From: Clostridia bacterium
GTDB taxonomy: Bacteria; Bacillota; Clostridia; Lachnospirales; Lachnospiraceae
Assembly: GCA_910574255.1 (NCBI GenBank)
Contig: CAJTAK010000001.1
Location: forward strand, 457,779-521,778
Direction of reading: 5' to 3'
Length of the DNA: 64,000 nt
Part shown: in pieces, positions 34,213-43,280 of the stretch
How the letters are laid out: each line of letters opens with the position of its first letter
How positions within the stretch are numbered: position 1 is the stretch's first letter
Notes under the pieces: model-generated
Seen by the model: the letters and a program-made list of their open reading frames with translations, nothing else
What the model was told of the DNA's origin: nothing
Databases searched by the model: none
Made by a program: the position numbers and the translations under genes

Positions 34213-34890
34213 ATGAAAGTATGGTGTGTGGAAGATGATGACAGTATCCGGGATATTGAGGTATATACGCTTAATTCCACTGATTTTGAAGCAAAAGGAT
34301 TTTTGGATGCAATAGCCTTTCGTGACGCTTTATCTATGGAAAAGCCGGATTTGATAATTCTTGATATTATGCTGCCCGGAGAGGATGGCGTGGAACTGCT
34401 GAAATTTTTAAAAGACAGCCCTGACACTTGCAGGATTCCCGTCATCATGGCAACTGCAAAAGGCATGGAGTATGATAAAATCCAGAGCCTTGATTTAGGT
34501 GCGGATGATTATCTTGTAAAGCCTTTTGGGATGATGGAGATGGTTTCCCGTGTGAAAGCGGTACTCCGCCGGTGCAATCCTACAGAGGTAGAACATCTTT
34601 TGAAAGCCGGGGGGCTTGTTGTCAATCTGGACGAACATACAGTTTCCATTGATAATGAAAGAATACAGCTTACCTTAAAAGAATTTGAACTTCTCCGGCT
34701 GTTCCTTTCCCGTCCGGGCATCGCATTTTCCCGTGACCAGCTTTTTAATGACATATGGGGAGCTGATTATGTCAGTGAAACGAGAACGGTTGATATGCAT
34801 ATCCGTACTCTGCGTGTAAAACTGGGGGATTATGGGAAAATGATTGAAACAGTGCGTGGTGTTGGTTATAGGTTAGAGGTGCAGGCATGA
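34213..34890 (+). CDS. phoP: Response regulator PhoP/PhoB type
   Basis: 225 residues. D8-D9-D10, Asp51 (ILDIMLPG), MATAKG, VKPFGMMEM; winged helix with RTVDMHIRTLRVKLGDYG and a GVGYRL end. Start at ATG 34213 because AGGAG (34201-34205) is too close to ATG 34207. Expected to bind the Pho-box arrays at 30101 and 36578. The symbol phoP follows Firmicutes usage. Confidence 0.93.
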   Translation: MKVWCVEDDDSIRDIEVYTLNSTDFEAKGFLDAIAFRDALSMEKPDLIILDIMLPGEDGVELLKFLKDSPDTCRIPVIMATAKGMEYDKIQSLDLGADDYLVKPFGMMEMVSRVKAVLRRCNPTEVEHLLKAGGLVVNLDEHTVSIDNERIQLTLKEFELLRLFLSRPGIAFSRDQLFNDIWGADYVSETRTVDMHIRTLRVKLGDYGKMIETVRGVGYRLEVQA

Positions 34891-36566
34891 CAAAGAAAAT
34901 TTTTAAATCAATTATGGTTGTAGCGGGGGCTGTCCTGATTGCAAGCCTTGTTATCATCATGGGATGTCTTTACAGTTATTTCAGTAATGTTCAGGGAAAA
35001 CAGTTGGAGGATGAACTGTCTTTAGCTGCCATAGCCGTTGAAAAGGATGGACGGAACTATCTGGAGGAATTACAGTCAAGGGAGTACCGTCTGACATGGG
35101 TTGCTGAAAATGGAGATGTTATATATGATACACAGTCTGACGGGGAAAGTATGGAAAACCATGCGGACAGGGAAGAAATTCAAGAAGCCCTGCGGAATAA
35201 AGAGGGAAAAAGCTCACGTTATTCCACGACTCTTTTAGAAAAAACACTTTACTGTGCAAGGCGGCTTAATGATGGTTCAGTATTAAGGATTTCTGTCAGC
35301 AGCGTTACGATATGGGTGCTTGTTTTGGGGATGATACAGCCGATTTTAATTGTAGTTGTTGTAACACTCATTTTATCAGGAGTATTAGCAAGCCGTATTT
35401 CTAAACATATCATGGAGCCGTTAAACAGACTTGATTTAGAAAAACCGCTGGAAAACGATACTTATGAGGAGCTGGCTCCCCTATTAAACCGTATCAATAA
35501 ACAGCATAAGCAGATTGATATGCAGTTGTCGGAACTCCAAAGGAAAAATGATGAATTTGCACAGATTACATATGGCATGACGGAAGGGCTTGTCCTTTTG
35601 AATGAGAAAAATATAATTCTGAACATTAATCCTGCCGCACTGAAGCTGTTTCATACGAAACGTTCCAGCATAGGTAAAGATTTTCTGACAGTAGAGAGAA
35701 GCCATAATGTGAGCCACGCCATACAGGACGCATTTTCAAGTGGACACAGCGAAATCCGCATAGAACGTGAGGGAAAAGAGTATCAGATCCATGTCAACCG
35801 CATTGAATCTAACGGTATTGTAATTGGGGCGGTTGTTCTTGCCTTTGATATAACAGAAGCAGCTTTCGCAGAAAGGAACAGACGGGAGTTTACTGCCAAC
35901 GTATCTCATGAATTGAAAACTCCGCTGCAATCCATAATGGGGAGTGCGGAGTTAATGGAGAACGGTCTTGTAAAATCGGAGGATATGACACGTTTTGTAG
36001 GGCATATCCGCACAGAGGCAGGGCGGCTTGTAACATTAATTGATGATATTATCCGTTTATCCCAATTAGACGAGGGATGCGATATGCCGTTTGAAAATGT
36101 TGATTTATGTGAGATCGCATCTGAGGTGATGGCAGGACTGGCAGATATAGCAGCGGCAAAAGATATTGAAGTGGCTTTAACAGGAAAAAAGGTTTATATT
36201 AAAAGTGTCCGGCGGCTCTTAACAGAAATTGTTTTTAACCTCTGTGATAATGCTATCAAGTATAATAAGAACGGCGGTACGGTAGAAGTAGCTATAAGCA
36301 GTCAGGAAAATAGTGCCTCGATTACGGTGAAGGATTCGGGAATCGGCATACCGCCGGAACATCAGGCAAGAATCTTTGAACGATTTTACCGTGTAGACAA
36401 GAGCCGCTCTAAGGAATCAGGTGGAACGGGATTAGGACTATCTATTGTAAAACATGCTGTACAATACTTGAATGGCAAGATTGAACTGCAAAGCAGCCTG
36501 GGGCAAGGAACGGTTATACAGATTATTTTTCAGCAAGATAAAAGTGATGTGGTGCAGTTTTCCTAA
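34887..36566 (+). CDS. phoR: Sensor kinase PhoR type
   Basis: 559 residues. Helix ~6-30, external segment of ~115 residues (RLTWVAENGDVIYDTQS, a PAS/CACHE-like fold), helix ~145-170, HAMP-like linker, PAS domain (~230-330), HisKA with SHELKTPLQSIMGSAELM, HATPase_c with N-box, DSGIGIPPEHQARIFERFYR and GTGLGLSIVKHAV. Coupled to phoP by ATGA overlap. Last gene of the pst-pho operon. Confidence 0.94.
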   Translation: MTKKIFKSIMVVAGAVLIASLVIIMGCLYSYFSNVQGKQLEDELSLAAIAVEKDGRNYLEELQSREYRLTWVAENGDVIYDTQSDGESMENHADREEIQEALRNKEGKSSRYSTTLLEKTLYCARRLNDGSVLRISVSSVTIWVLVLGMIQPILIVVVVTLILSGVLASRISKHIMEPLNRLDLEKPLENDTYEELAPLLNRINKQHKQIDMQLSELQRKNDEFAQITYGMTEGLVLLNEKNIILNINPAALKLFHTKRSSIGKDFLTVERSHNVSHAIQDAFSSGHSEIRIEREGKEYQIHVNRIESNGIVIGAVVLAFDITEAAFAERNRREFTANVSHELKTPLQSIMGSAELMENGLVKSEDMTRFVGHIRTEAGRLVTLIDDIIRLSQLDEGCDMPFENVDLCEIASEVMAGLADIAAAKDIEVALTGKKVYIKSVRRLLTEIVFNLCDNAIKYNKNGGTVEVAISSQENSASITVKDSGIGIPPEHQARIFERFYRVDKSRSKESGGTGLGLSIVKHAVQYLNGKIELQSSLGQGTVIQIIFQQDKSDVVQFS

Positions 36567-36577
36567 AAAACCTGTAT

Positions 36578-36632
36578 TTTACATAAATTATACAAAACAT
36601 AACTTTTATATTTTACAAAGCATTCATAAAAT
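36578..36632 (+). promoter_or_regulatory. Second Pho-box array and promoter
   Basis: TTTACA 36578, TATACA 36589, TAACTT 36600, TTTTAC 36611 (11-bp period), then TAAAAT as -10 at 36627-36632. The distance from the last unit to the -10 box (16 bases) is identical to that at pstS. No gene starts downstream before the terminator at 36700-36743. Confidence 0.65.
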
Positions 36633-36638
36633 TATCTT

Positions 36639-36743
36639 TATAAATATTCAAAGCAAACGCTGACGGTAATTTTATGAAAAATATATAGCGCATGAGCTTA
36701 AGAATGGCGGTTTTATTTGAATGTAAAACTGCCATTCTTTTTT
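36639..36743 (+). ncRNA. Candidate Pho-regulated small RNA
   Basis: Predicted from the promoter at 36578-36632 (start about seven bases after the -10 box) to the end of a strong terminator (stem 36700-36715 with 36724-36739, then six Ts): about 105 nt. The only ORF inside is four codons (MKNI). The terminator can also serve phoR. No family recognised. Confidence 0.5.
36700..36743 (+). terminator. Intrinsic terminator after phoR / candidate sRNA
   Basis: 16-bp stem AAGAATGGCGGTTTTA with TAAAACTGCCATTCTT, one G-T pair, eight-base loop, ending in a T6 tract. Confidence 0.9.
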
Positions 36744-36834
36744 ATAGACTATCAGTAAGGGAAAAGATATGATTAGAAAAAAGCAAAAACTGTATACACA
36801 CCAAAGACAAAAAATAAAGAATAATTGCACACAT

Positions 36835-36884
36835 AAAGGTGTACCGCAAGGAAGAAATAAACTTCACTGCGGTACACCTTTTTT
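36835..36884 (+). terminator. Intrinsic terminator upstream of the thiE remnant
   Basis: AAAGGTGTACCGC (36835-36847) pairs perfectly with GCGGTACACCTTT (36869-36881), then Ts. Preceded by no complete gene; it may have ended a lost gene. Confidence 0.85.
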
Positions 36885-36987
36885 AATGGTGCGAAATTTG
36901 TCTGATTTTGGCTTTTATTACAGTTTATCTGTTGCGTATTTGTGTGCAAAATCTGGCTGGAACAATTTTGATTCTGGAGGGGGATTC

Positions 36988-37317
36988 CGTTTGGGTTCTG
37001 TCAGTTCCGCAGCAGAGGCCATAGATGCGGTTAAGGCCGGAGCTGATTATCTGGGTGTGGGCGCTATGTTCCCGACAGGGACAAAACCGGATGCGGGTTT
37101 TGTATCTATGGAGGAACTTGGAAGAATCCGCAAAGCAGTTGATATACCGATTGTTGTGATCGGGGGCATCAGCAGGGAAAATGCAATGCTTTTCAGGCCG
37201 ATGGGAGTTGACGGCCTGGCTGTTGTTTCCGCTGTGATTGCCCAGCCTGATATAAAAAAGTCCGCAGCCGATTTAAAATCATTGTTTTTGGGAAAGGAAG
37301 TTATGAATGAACTTTGA
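36988..37317 (+). pseudogene. thiE: Thiamine-phosphate synthase, 3' fragment
   Basis: About 108 residues: SAAEAIDAVKAGADYLGVGA, MFPTGTKPDAGF, then IPIVVIGGISRENA and GVDGLAVVSAVI, which are the phosphate-binding C-terminal strands of the ThiE TIM barrel. The first ~100 residues, with the pyrimidine-binding and catalytic parts, are missing; the open frame upstream is unrelated sequence that includes the terminator at 36835. Truncated by recombination near 36988 and presumably inactive. Confidence 0.8.
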
Positions 37318-37347
37318 TGCACCTTTGCCGGACAGGGGGAAATAGAT

Positions 37348-37833
37348 ATGCTGGAAATGTGGGATTTGTATAATGACAAAAGAGAAAAGACGGGGAAGGT
37401 TCTGCCGCGCGGCGTACCTGTTCCGAAGGGGTTATATCATCTTACTGTCAGCGTATGGATTGTAAACAGCCAGGGGCAGTATCTGCTTTCCCAGCGCCAT
37501 CCTCAAAAAACATACCCGCTTTGTTGGGAATGTACGGGCGGCTCTGTCCTTGCAGGGGAGGACAGCCTGAATGGTGCGGTGCGGGAAGTCAGAGAAGAAT
37601 TAGGGATAATTCTGAATCCGCTCAAAGCAGAAATGATCTATCAGATCAGAAGGGAAGATGTCCAGGATTTTTATGATGTATGGTTGTTTCATGCTGATAT
37701 AGATATATCCGAGATAAAAATGCAGGAAACAGAAGTTATCAGTATCCAGTGGGTAGACCGGGATGGCTTAATTGATATGCTGCATAGCGAAAAGTTACAT
37801 CCAATGATTGATTATATAGAAGAAATGTTTTAG
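37348..37833 (+). CDS. Nudix hydrolase
   Basis: 161 residues. Complete Nudix box GGSVLAGEDSLNGAVREVRE followed by ELGI (pattern Gx5Ex7REUxEExGU). N-terminal MWDLYNDKREKTGKVLPRG is like the IPP-isomerase/YfcD subgroup. Substrate unknown; adjacency to thiE suggests a thiamine-pathway phosphatase (thiamine- or HMP-diphosphate hydrolysis) as one option. AGGGGGA before ATG 37348. Confidence 0.88.
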   Translation: MLEMWDLYNDKREKTGKVLPRGVPVPKGLYHLTVSVWIVNSQGQYLLSQRHPQKTYPLCWECTGGSVLAGEDSLNGAVREVREELGIILNPLKAEMIYQIRREDVQDFYDVWLFHADIDISEIKMQETEVISIQWVDRDGLIDMLHSEKLHPMIDYIEEMF

Positions 37834-37989
37834 GACTTGATATTTGATAAAGGGTAGTATTTAAGCCATATGCGGCGGTTCTGCCATTTCCGCAGGCAGA
37901 TTCTTTTTCCTATTCAGAAAACCGCTTGGAAAGCGGGGGAAACAGAGTTAATATGCTTACACGACGGTTTGCGTTTGTGCTTATAGTCG

Positions 37990-38055
37990 TTTCGTGCAAT
38001 TTATGGGAGTTTTGTGCAATGGCGTTTGATAGGATGCCTTATAATCCGATATAAT
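37990..38055 (+). promoter_or_regulatory. LytTR-type direct repeats and -10 box
   Basis: TTCGTGCAAT at 37991 and TTTGTGCAAT at 38011 (20-bp period), then TATAAT at 38050-38055. Two imperfect direct repeats about two turns apart are typical binding sites of LytTR regulators. They lie just before a gene for a truncated regulator that looks like that class, suggesting former autoregulation. Confidence 0.5.
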
Positions 38056-38082
38056 TTATGACGGAAAGTGGGGAAAATATGG

Positions 38083-38331
38083 ATGAGGATAGCAGTCTGC
38101 GATGACAGCAGGGAGGACAGGGGCGCGCTGCGGGCACTGCTGGAAGCCTGCGGGCATGATTTTGAAATAAGGGAATACGGCTCCGGTGCGGAGCTTTATG
38201 CGGATATGGGGTATGTACGGGAATGCGGCATCGTGTTCCTCGACATAAACCTTTGCTTTTGCGGATACCTGGACTTATTGCAAGGGGGCAGGGGCGGCTC
38301 TGAACGACAGAGGAGCTGCCGAGAAAAATGA
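38083..38331 (+). pseudogene. AgrA/LytTR-type response regulator, truncated
   Basis: From ATG 38083: MRIAVCDDSREDRGALRALL then REYGSGAELYADMG and IVFLDIN, i.e. the receiver domain up to the phospho-acceptor Asp. After FLDIN the sequence turns to an unrelated, Gly/Arg-rich tail. The rest of the receiver and the LytTR DNA-binding domain are gone. Confidence 0.75.
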
Positions 38332-38478
38332 ATAAGCACTGGAAAAACAGTACCTTTCTACCAGGTAAATGAATCGTAGAGTTAAAAAGGAGCTTGTAAA
38401 TTAATCATCGGGTGAAATAAGCACGCACTTTTTGTTATACTCTTCTTAATCAAATTTAATGAGGAGGTCGTTAGCATA

Positions 38479-38970
38479 ATGGATGCAAAGCAAATGGGAA
38501 TGTTCATTTCCGAATTGCGAAAAGAGAATAATATGACGCAGGCACAATTGGCAAAGGAACTATATGTATCTGACAAAGCAGTTAGCCGCTGGGAGAGAGG
38601 TTTAGGATTTCCGGATATTAATACGATTGAACCACTTGCGGAAGCCTTGAATGTGAATGTGCTTGAACTAATGCGGTGCCAAAGAATGCCGACAAAGGAT
38701 ATCCAAGTTGAAGTGGCAACAGATGCCGTAAACACAACATTAGATATAGTTCAACAGCAAAAGAAAATAGAATTGAGAAATATGGTAATGTACAGCATTG
38801 TAGGAATTGTTGGTACATTTTGCTTGCTGATTGGATTGGCATTTCACTCATATGATAGTTTTTCATTATTAAGCAGACCAATACTTTCGTGTTTTATTGG
38901 CATGATTATGTTGCTGGTTTTTCTAAGTTATCTATATAGAAAAATAAATAAGTCTAGCCGAAAAGACTGA
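38479..38970 (+). CDS. Membrane-anchored XRE regulator
   Basis: 163 residues. HTH_3 domain (ISELRKENNMTQAQLAKELY, then VSDKAVSRWERGLGFPDI), a helical linker and two membrane helices (~98-118, ~130-150). GAGGAGG before ATG 38479. Membrane-bound XRE proteins like this often sit by bacteriocin export genes; here a lactococcin-972-type transporter pair follows after a small membrane protein. Confidence 0.82.
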   Translation: MDAKQMGMFISELRKENNMTQAQLAKELYVSDKAVSRWERGLGFPDINTIEPLAEALNVNVLELMRCQRMPTKDIQVEVATDAVNTTLDIVQQQKKIELRNMVMYSIVGIVGTFCLLIGLAFHSYDSFSLLSRPILSCFIGMIMLLVFLSYLYRKINKSSRKD

Positions 38971-39057
38971 GAAGTGGATGTCAGTATGAATTAGTGGGGG
39001 CATACTTATGAAAGCAACAATATTGCTTTTGGGATTGAAGGGAGAGGAAGGTGCCTT

Positions 39058-39342
39058 ATGGTAATATTAAGACAGGAATCAAAGTATACAAGAATATCAA
39101 TGGCTATTTTATTATTTTTGGGTGTATCAGTTCTGGCAAATTTTCTTTTTGACCTACCGATACGGATGAGCAGAATATGTTGGCTTATTTTAACAAGTGT
39201 CTCTTTGATTCTTTCATTTTTGGGGAAAAGAGAGAAAAGGACAATAATCTCCAGTGCTGCTATCTACATTAATATATTTGTTTTAGGTATCAGCCTGATT
39301 GTCTTTAAAACCATTTTGGTGCTAATAAGAATAGTTCTTTAG
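39058..39342 (+). CDS. Small membrane protein
   Basis: 94 residues, three likely helices (ISMAILLFLGVSVLANFLF, WLILTSVSLILSFLG, AAIYINIFVLGISLIVFKTI). GAGAGGAAGG before ATG 39058. No family recognised. By position it could be an immunity protein for the bacteriocin-type transporter operon. It lacks a cleavable signal peptide and so does not look like a lactococcin-972 precursor. Confidence 0.6.
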   Translation: MVILRQESKYTRISMAILLFLGVSVLANFLFDLPIRMSRICWLILTSVSLILSFLGKREKRTIISSAAIYINIFVLGISLIVFKTILVLIRIVL

Positions 39343-39443
39343 AACGGAGCAAGAAAAATAAAACATAAAGTCATATGGCCTTGCCTAAATTTCAGGCAAA
39401 ATGATTTTAGGATGCAGAAAATGTTTAGGGAGAACAGCATCTT

Positions 39444-41489
39444 ATGAAAAAAATATTGTATTTAGTTTATGTTGTCATAATGGCATATGTAATCGTTATG
39501 AACTTTATGGATTATTCCTGCTCATTTACAAATGAAATGGAATTGAGCAAAATAGAAATTACAATTAACAAGCCAGAAACGAAAAGTAATGAGGAATTTA
39601 TATCTGACCTGATCAATTTATCTAAGGAACTGGATATGGATATAATGTACCTGATTACGGATGCATCTGGAAAAAAGATAAGAAAGGAGTATTTTGTAAC
39701 TACAAATACTTCAGACTTCTTATGTATTGATGGTCTTGACACAAAGGGGATTTTAGACGGATGTGATGGAATTACTAATACCAGTATTGAGGGAAATTAT
39801 TTTAGAATGAAATACTCGACACTGTTCTATGAGGTGGATATATTTGATATTTGTGAAGCTGAAAAGTACAATTTGGAATCATGCAATTTTTATATTAATG
39901 CTGATTCCGAAAATCGGTTTATCCGTTCATTGACGGATGAAGGGTACGGAGTATTCAGGGCAAACGGTACGGTGGTGCAAAGTGGTTACTTGTCATTGCG
40001 GACACTGGTTCTTCCTATAATGATATTGCTGACGAGTATGCTGTTCTATTTTATCAATAAAAGGAAAGAGTATGTTATAAAGCTGCTTGAGGGCTATTCA
40101 AAATTTCTGATTGTAACAGAAACTTCCTGTAAAACTTGTGCAGTCATGTTGCCCATAGGCATAATCGTTATCTGTCTGAGTGCGTTTGTAACAATGATGA
40201 TTTACAATATAGATCCAATTGATTACATTGCGTTTTCAATAAAGGGGCTGGCCCCATTTTTCTCTTTTACGATTATCAGCGCATTTATTGTCAATGCCGT
40301 AACAGTAGTTTCTTTAAAGGCCTATCATATGAAGGGCAAGAATGATAACTATGATTTATATGCGGTATCGTATATTTTGAAGATGGTATATTCTTTGTTG
40401 GTTATTTTATCATTTTCTAATGTGTTGTTGGAAATTCGAAGTATCAATGATATCAACAGAACTAATATCCGCATTAGCAATGAACTGAAAGATTATGTCG
40501 CCTTGCCAGTCAACAGCGTATCAACATCAATTAGCAATGCAAACCAATTAGAATATAATTCGCGGCTTGATGAGTTTTATGACAGGACGGTAGACGATTA
40601 TAACGGCATATTGATAAATACAAGGAATTATAGGGTGGGGAGTCTGGAGACTGGTGATAGCCTGGCAGAAGCATATAGGCAGACGAGGATAACCGTGAAT
40701 GAAAATTACCTCAGTCTAAACATAATACATGATACAGATGGGGAGCCAATAACCGAAAAAAATATTGTTTCCCATATGTTCAATTTATTGCTTCCTGAAA
40801 GCCAAAAAGAAAATGAACAGGATATTATTGACAGTTACGCTGCTTCATATGAAATAGATAAAAGTGAAATAAACTTCATTTTTTATAAGCAGGATGAAGA
40901 AATATGCACCTTCAATCCATACTCTGGAAGAAAGAATGGGGGCGTGATTTTTAATCCAATTATAGAAATATATGATAGAGATTATTTAAAAGACCAGATG
41001 CTTAATTATGTGTCTGGACAGTATTACTTATTAAAAGTAGATGCCCAGGATCCATATGCTGAATTGCTACCATTGCTAAAGGAGTGCGGGCTGGATGGCA
41101 TTATTTTGTATACGGTCAATATATCTAATGTGTTTGACAATAGCGTAGCAAGTATTAGGGAACGATTGGATAATGATCTTTTGAATGCCATTTTATATGC
41201 TATATCCATTATTTTGCTTATTATATATAACTGCACCGTTTATTTTCAGATATATGGGAAGAAGATTTGTTATAAAAAGCTTAGTGGGTTCAGCTTTATG
41301 GAAATTCATATGATTCCTTTGATTTCACTGGTTATTCAATATATGGTGTTTGTTTTATTAAGTAGTATGGTTTCTATAAATAGGGAGATTATTTTGTGCG
41401 TGTTAATATTTGAGATTTGTACCTTCGCCCATAAGATATTTAGCTTTCAGAAAAGTTATATTAGGAATGTTATTAAAGGAGAAACATAA
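39444..41489 (+). CDS. Bacteriocin-associated integral membrane protein (DUF1430-like)
   Basis: 681 residues. N-terminal helix, a ~170-residue external domain, helices ~190-210, 235-260 and 270-295 and 310-330, a second ~250-residue external domain, and three C-terminal helices (LLNAILYAISIILLIIYNC onwards). This plan, with an immediately following short ATPase, matches my memory of the lactococcin 972 group membrane component. It acts as the FtsX-like permease of a bacteriocin export or immunity transporter. Confidence 0.75.
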   Translation: MKKILYLVYVVIMAYVIVMNFMDYSCSFTNEMELSKIEITINKPETKSNEEFISDLINLSKELDMDIMYLITDASGKKIRKEYFVTTNTSDFLCIDGLDTKGILDGCDGITNTSIEGNYFRMKYSTLFYEVDIFDICEAEKYNLESCNFYINADSENRFIRSLTDEGYGVFRANGTVVQSGYLSLRTLVLPIMILLTSMLFYFINKRKEYVIKLLEGYSKFLIVTETSCKTCAVMLPIGIIVICLSAFVTMMIYNIDPIDYIAFSIKGLAPFFSFTIISAFIVNAVTVVSLKAYHMKGKNDNYDLYAVSYILKMVYSLLVILSFSNVLLEIRSINDINRTNIRISNELKDYVALPVNSVSTSISNANQLEYNSRLDEFYDRTVDDYNGILINTRNYRVGSLETGDSLAEAYRQTRITVNENYLSLNIIHDTDGEPITEKNIVSHMFNLLLPESQKENEQDIIDSYAASYEIDKSEINFIFYKQDEEICTFNPYSGRKNGGVIFNPIIEIYDRDYLKDQMLNYVSGQYYLLKVDAQDPYAELLPLLKECGLDGIILYTVNISNVFDNSVASIRERLDNDLLNAILYAISIILLIIYNCTVYFQIYGKKICYKKLSGFSFMEIHMIPLISLVIQYMVFVLLSSMVSINREIILCVLIFEICTFAHKIFSFQKSYIRNVIKGET

Positions 41490-42154
41490 TGCAAAAAGTT
41501 GTTTTGGAAAATATTAATGTTCGCTTTGGAATGAAAGAAATCTTTAATGGCTTAAATATGGAAATTGCAGAAAATGAATTTGTATGTGTAGTAGGTGAAA
41601 GTGGAAGTGGAAAAACTACATTGCTTAATATAATGGGGCTTTTGGAAAAACCGACATCTGGAAACATTGAAATCTGTGGGATAAAAAATCCGGGGTTAAA
41701 TACCAGAAAAGGAATTAGGCTACTCAGGGAGGAAATCTCCTATCTATTTCAAAATTATGGGTTGGTAGAGAATGAAACGGTAAAATATAATGTCAAAATG
41801 GCAACAAGATTTTTGAAAATAGACAAAAAGAAACGAGAAGAAAAGATTGAAGAGACTTTAGATAAATTAGGTCTATTGGAATTAATAAACGATAAAATAT
41901 ATTGTTTAAGCGGAGGTGAACAACAGAGGGTAGCTTTAGCAAAGATTATGATAAAGCCGTCAAGTATCATTCTTGCTGATGAGCCGACAGGAAGTTTGGA
42001 CGTTGGTAATCGTGACACAGTTATGAAAATCCTTAAGAAAATCAATTTAGTAGGGGGAAAGACCATTGTTTTAGTAACACATGATCTGGAAATAACGAAA
42101 TATGCCACAAGGGTTATTAAAATTTCAAAACACTGTAATGGAGCCAATTGTTAG
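41489..42154 (+). CDS. ABC ATPase, lactococcin-972 export type
   Basis: 221 residues. Walker A GESGSGKTT, Q-loop LFQNYGLVENETVKYN, signature LSGGEQQRVALAKI, Walker B IILADEPTGSLD, His switch VTHDLE. The FQNYGLxxNxTV segment is characteristic of the lactococcin 972 subgroup of MacB-like ATPases. AAAGGAG before ATG 41489, which overlaps the permease stop by one base. Confidence 0.85.
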   Translation: MQKVVLENINVRFGMKEIFNGLNMEIAENEFVCVVGESGSGKTTLLNIMGLLEKPTSGNIEICGIKNPGLNTRKGIRLLREEISYLFQNYGLVENETVKYNVKMATRFLKIDKKKREEKIEETLDKLGLLELINDKIYCLSGGEQQRVALAKIMIKPSSIILADEPTGSLDVGNRDTVMKILKKINLVGGKTIVLVTHDLEITKYATRVIKISKHCNGANC

Positions 42155-42239
42155 CGGGAGAAAGTAGCTTTTTTATGTCACCAATAGGGCACAGCCGGAC
42201 AGGGCAGGTTTCCGGGAAGCAGTGAAAGGATGATTGAAC

Positions 42240-42732
42240 ATGGATATAACAGGAATAGCAAAAAGCCACCATGCGGGCATCCCCAAAGCGTCATCTAAAA
42301 AGGAATGGAAGCTGTCCGACTCCCTCCGGGAGAGGATAGCTGAATACGCCGGGAAGGATGCGGCGCAGAACGTCTATATGGGGAATAAGTTCCTCGCCCT
42401 GCGGAAAGGCGAGGTCGCCAAAGTCGCGCCGGACAGGGCGGCGCTGATGGGGAAGGTCAGTCAGGAAATGGCGGACATGAAGGGAATCAAGGAGGCGGAC
42501 GAAAGGTGGCTGCGTCTCCTGTTCGGGGAGCCGTATGAGGCTAAGTTCCAGTCCGGGGCCGTCCATGTGTATGATGGGAACGGTGACGAGGTACTGACCT
42601 ACACGGCGGGCATTGGCTGTGAAGGCGGAAACGCAGGTACACGGGGCTTTGAAGGCTGCCTACTATGATGCATTCCGGGCGGCAAGGCAGGATGCTGTGG
42701 AGGCGCAGGGCGGCTTTGACGCGAGGGCGTGA
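42240..42732 (+). pseudogene. Frameshifted gene of unknown function
   Basis: From ATG 42240 (MDITGIAKSHHAGIPKASSK) the frame is good to about 42610 (DEVLTYTAGIG), then runs into a Gly/Cys-rich nonsense tail ending at 42668. One frame over, from about 42619 (VKAETQVHGALKAAYYDAFR, then QDAVEAQGGFDARA), a convincing C-terminus runs to TGA 42732. A single indel near 42615 explains both. The region is GC-richer than its neighbours. The intact protein would be about 163 residues; family unknown. Confidence 0.6.
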
Positions 42733-42797
42733 TGTTGATACATAAAGATCAGTGGATGTTGTTCCGACAGACCGGGGAATGAGGAAAGGAGAAGATT

Positions 42798-43160
42798 ATG
42801 AAAAAGATAAGGATTTTGGGAATTGCCATTTTAACAGCAGTTATGCTTTGTGCCTGTGGCGGTGGCGATGAGCAGGAACTGGCGGACATAAGCACCGCAG
42901 AGGGTGACGAGTATAGGGCAATCATATGGGAGGAAAGGACGTATGTGCCGTTCTGCGTGGTATCCAAGAATGACTGTGGGACGCTGATCGGCTATGTCAA
43001 CGGGGATACGGGCGAAAGGGTATGTGAATACAAGGATTATCCGTCAAATGAATGGATTGCAAGTTACCTTACCGTGGACGGTGGTGCGATGCTGTATAAA
43101 GAGGTGAATGTTACTAATATTCCAGATGGACTACAGTCAGAGTATGAATGGAATGATTAA
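42798..43160 (+). CDS. Putative lipoprotein
   Basis: 120 residues; signal peptide with lipobox LCAC (Cys20). Mature part is acidic and includes EYRAIIWEERTYVPFCVVSK and GYVNGDTGERVCEY, without known domain. AGGAAAGGAG before ATG 42798. Confidence 0.7.
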   Translation: MKKIRILGIAILTAVMLCACGGGDEQELADISTAEGDEYRAIIWEERTYVPFCVVSKNDCGTLIGYVNGDTGERVCEYKDYPSNEWIASYLTVDGGAMLYKEVNVTNIPDGLQSEYEWND

Positions 43161-43280
43161 GAACTATGCGGACACTAATGAAAAATAATGGCAGTGCGGC
43201 ATGAAGGGAGAGGCGTTTATTGGGAGATACCAATATGCGCATCCGCATTTTTAGGAGAGGAGGTGGTAGGTATCCGGAGG

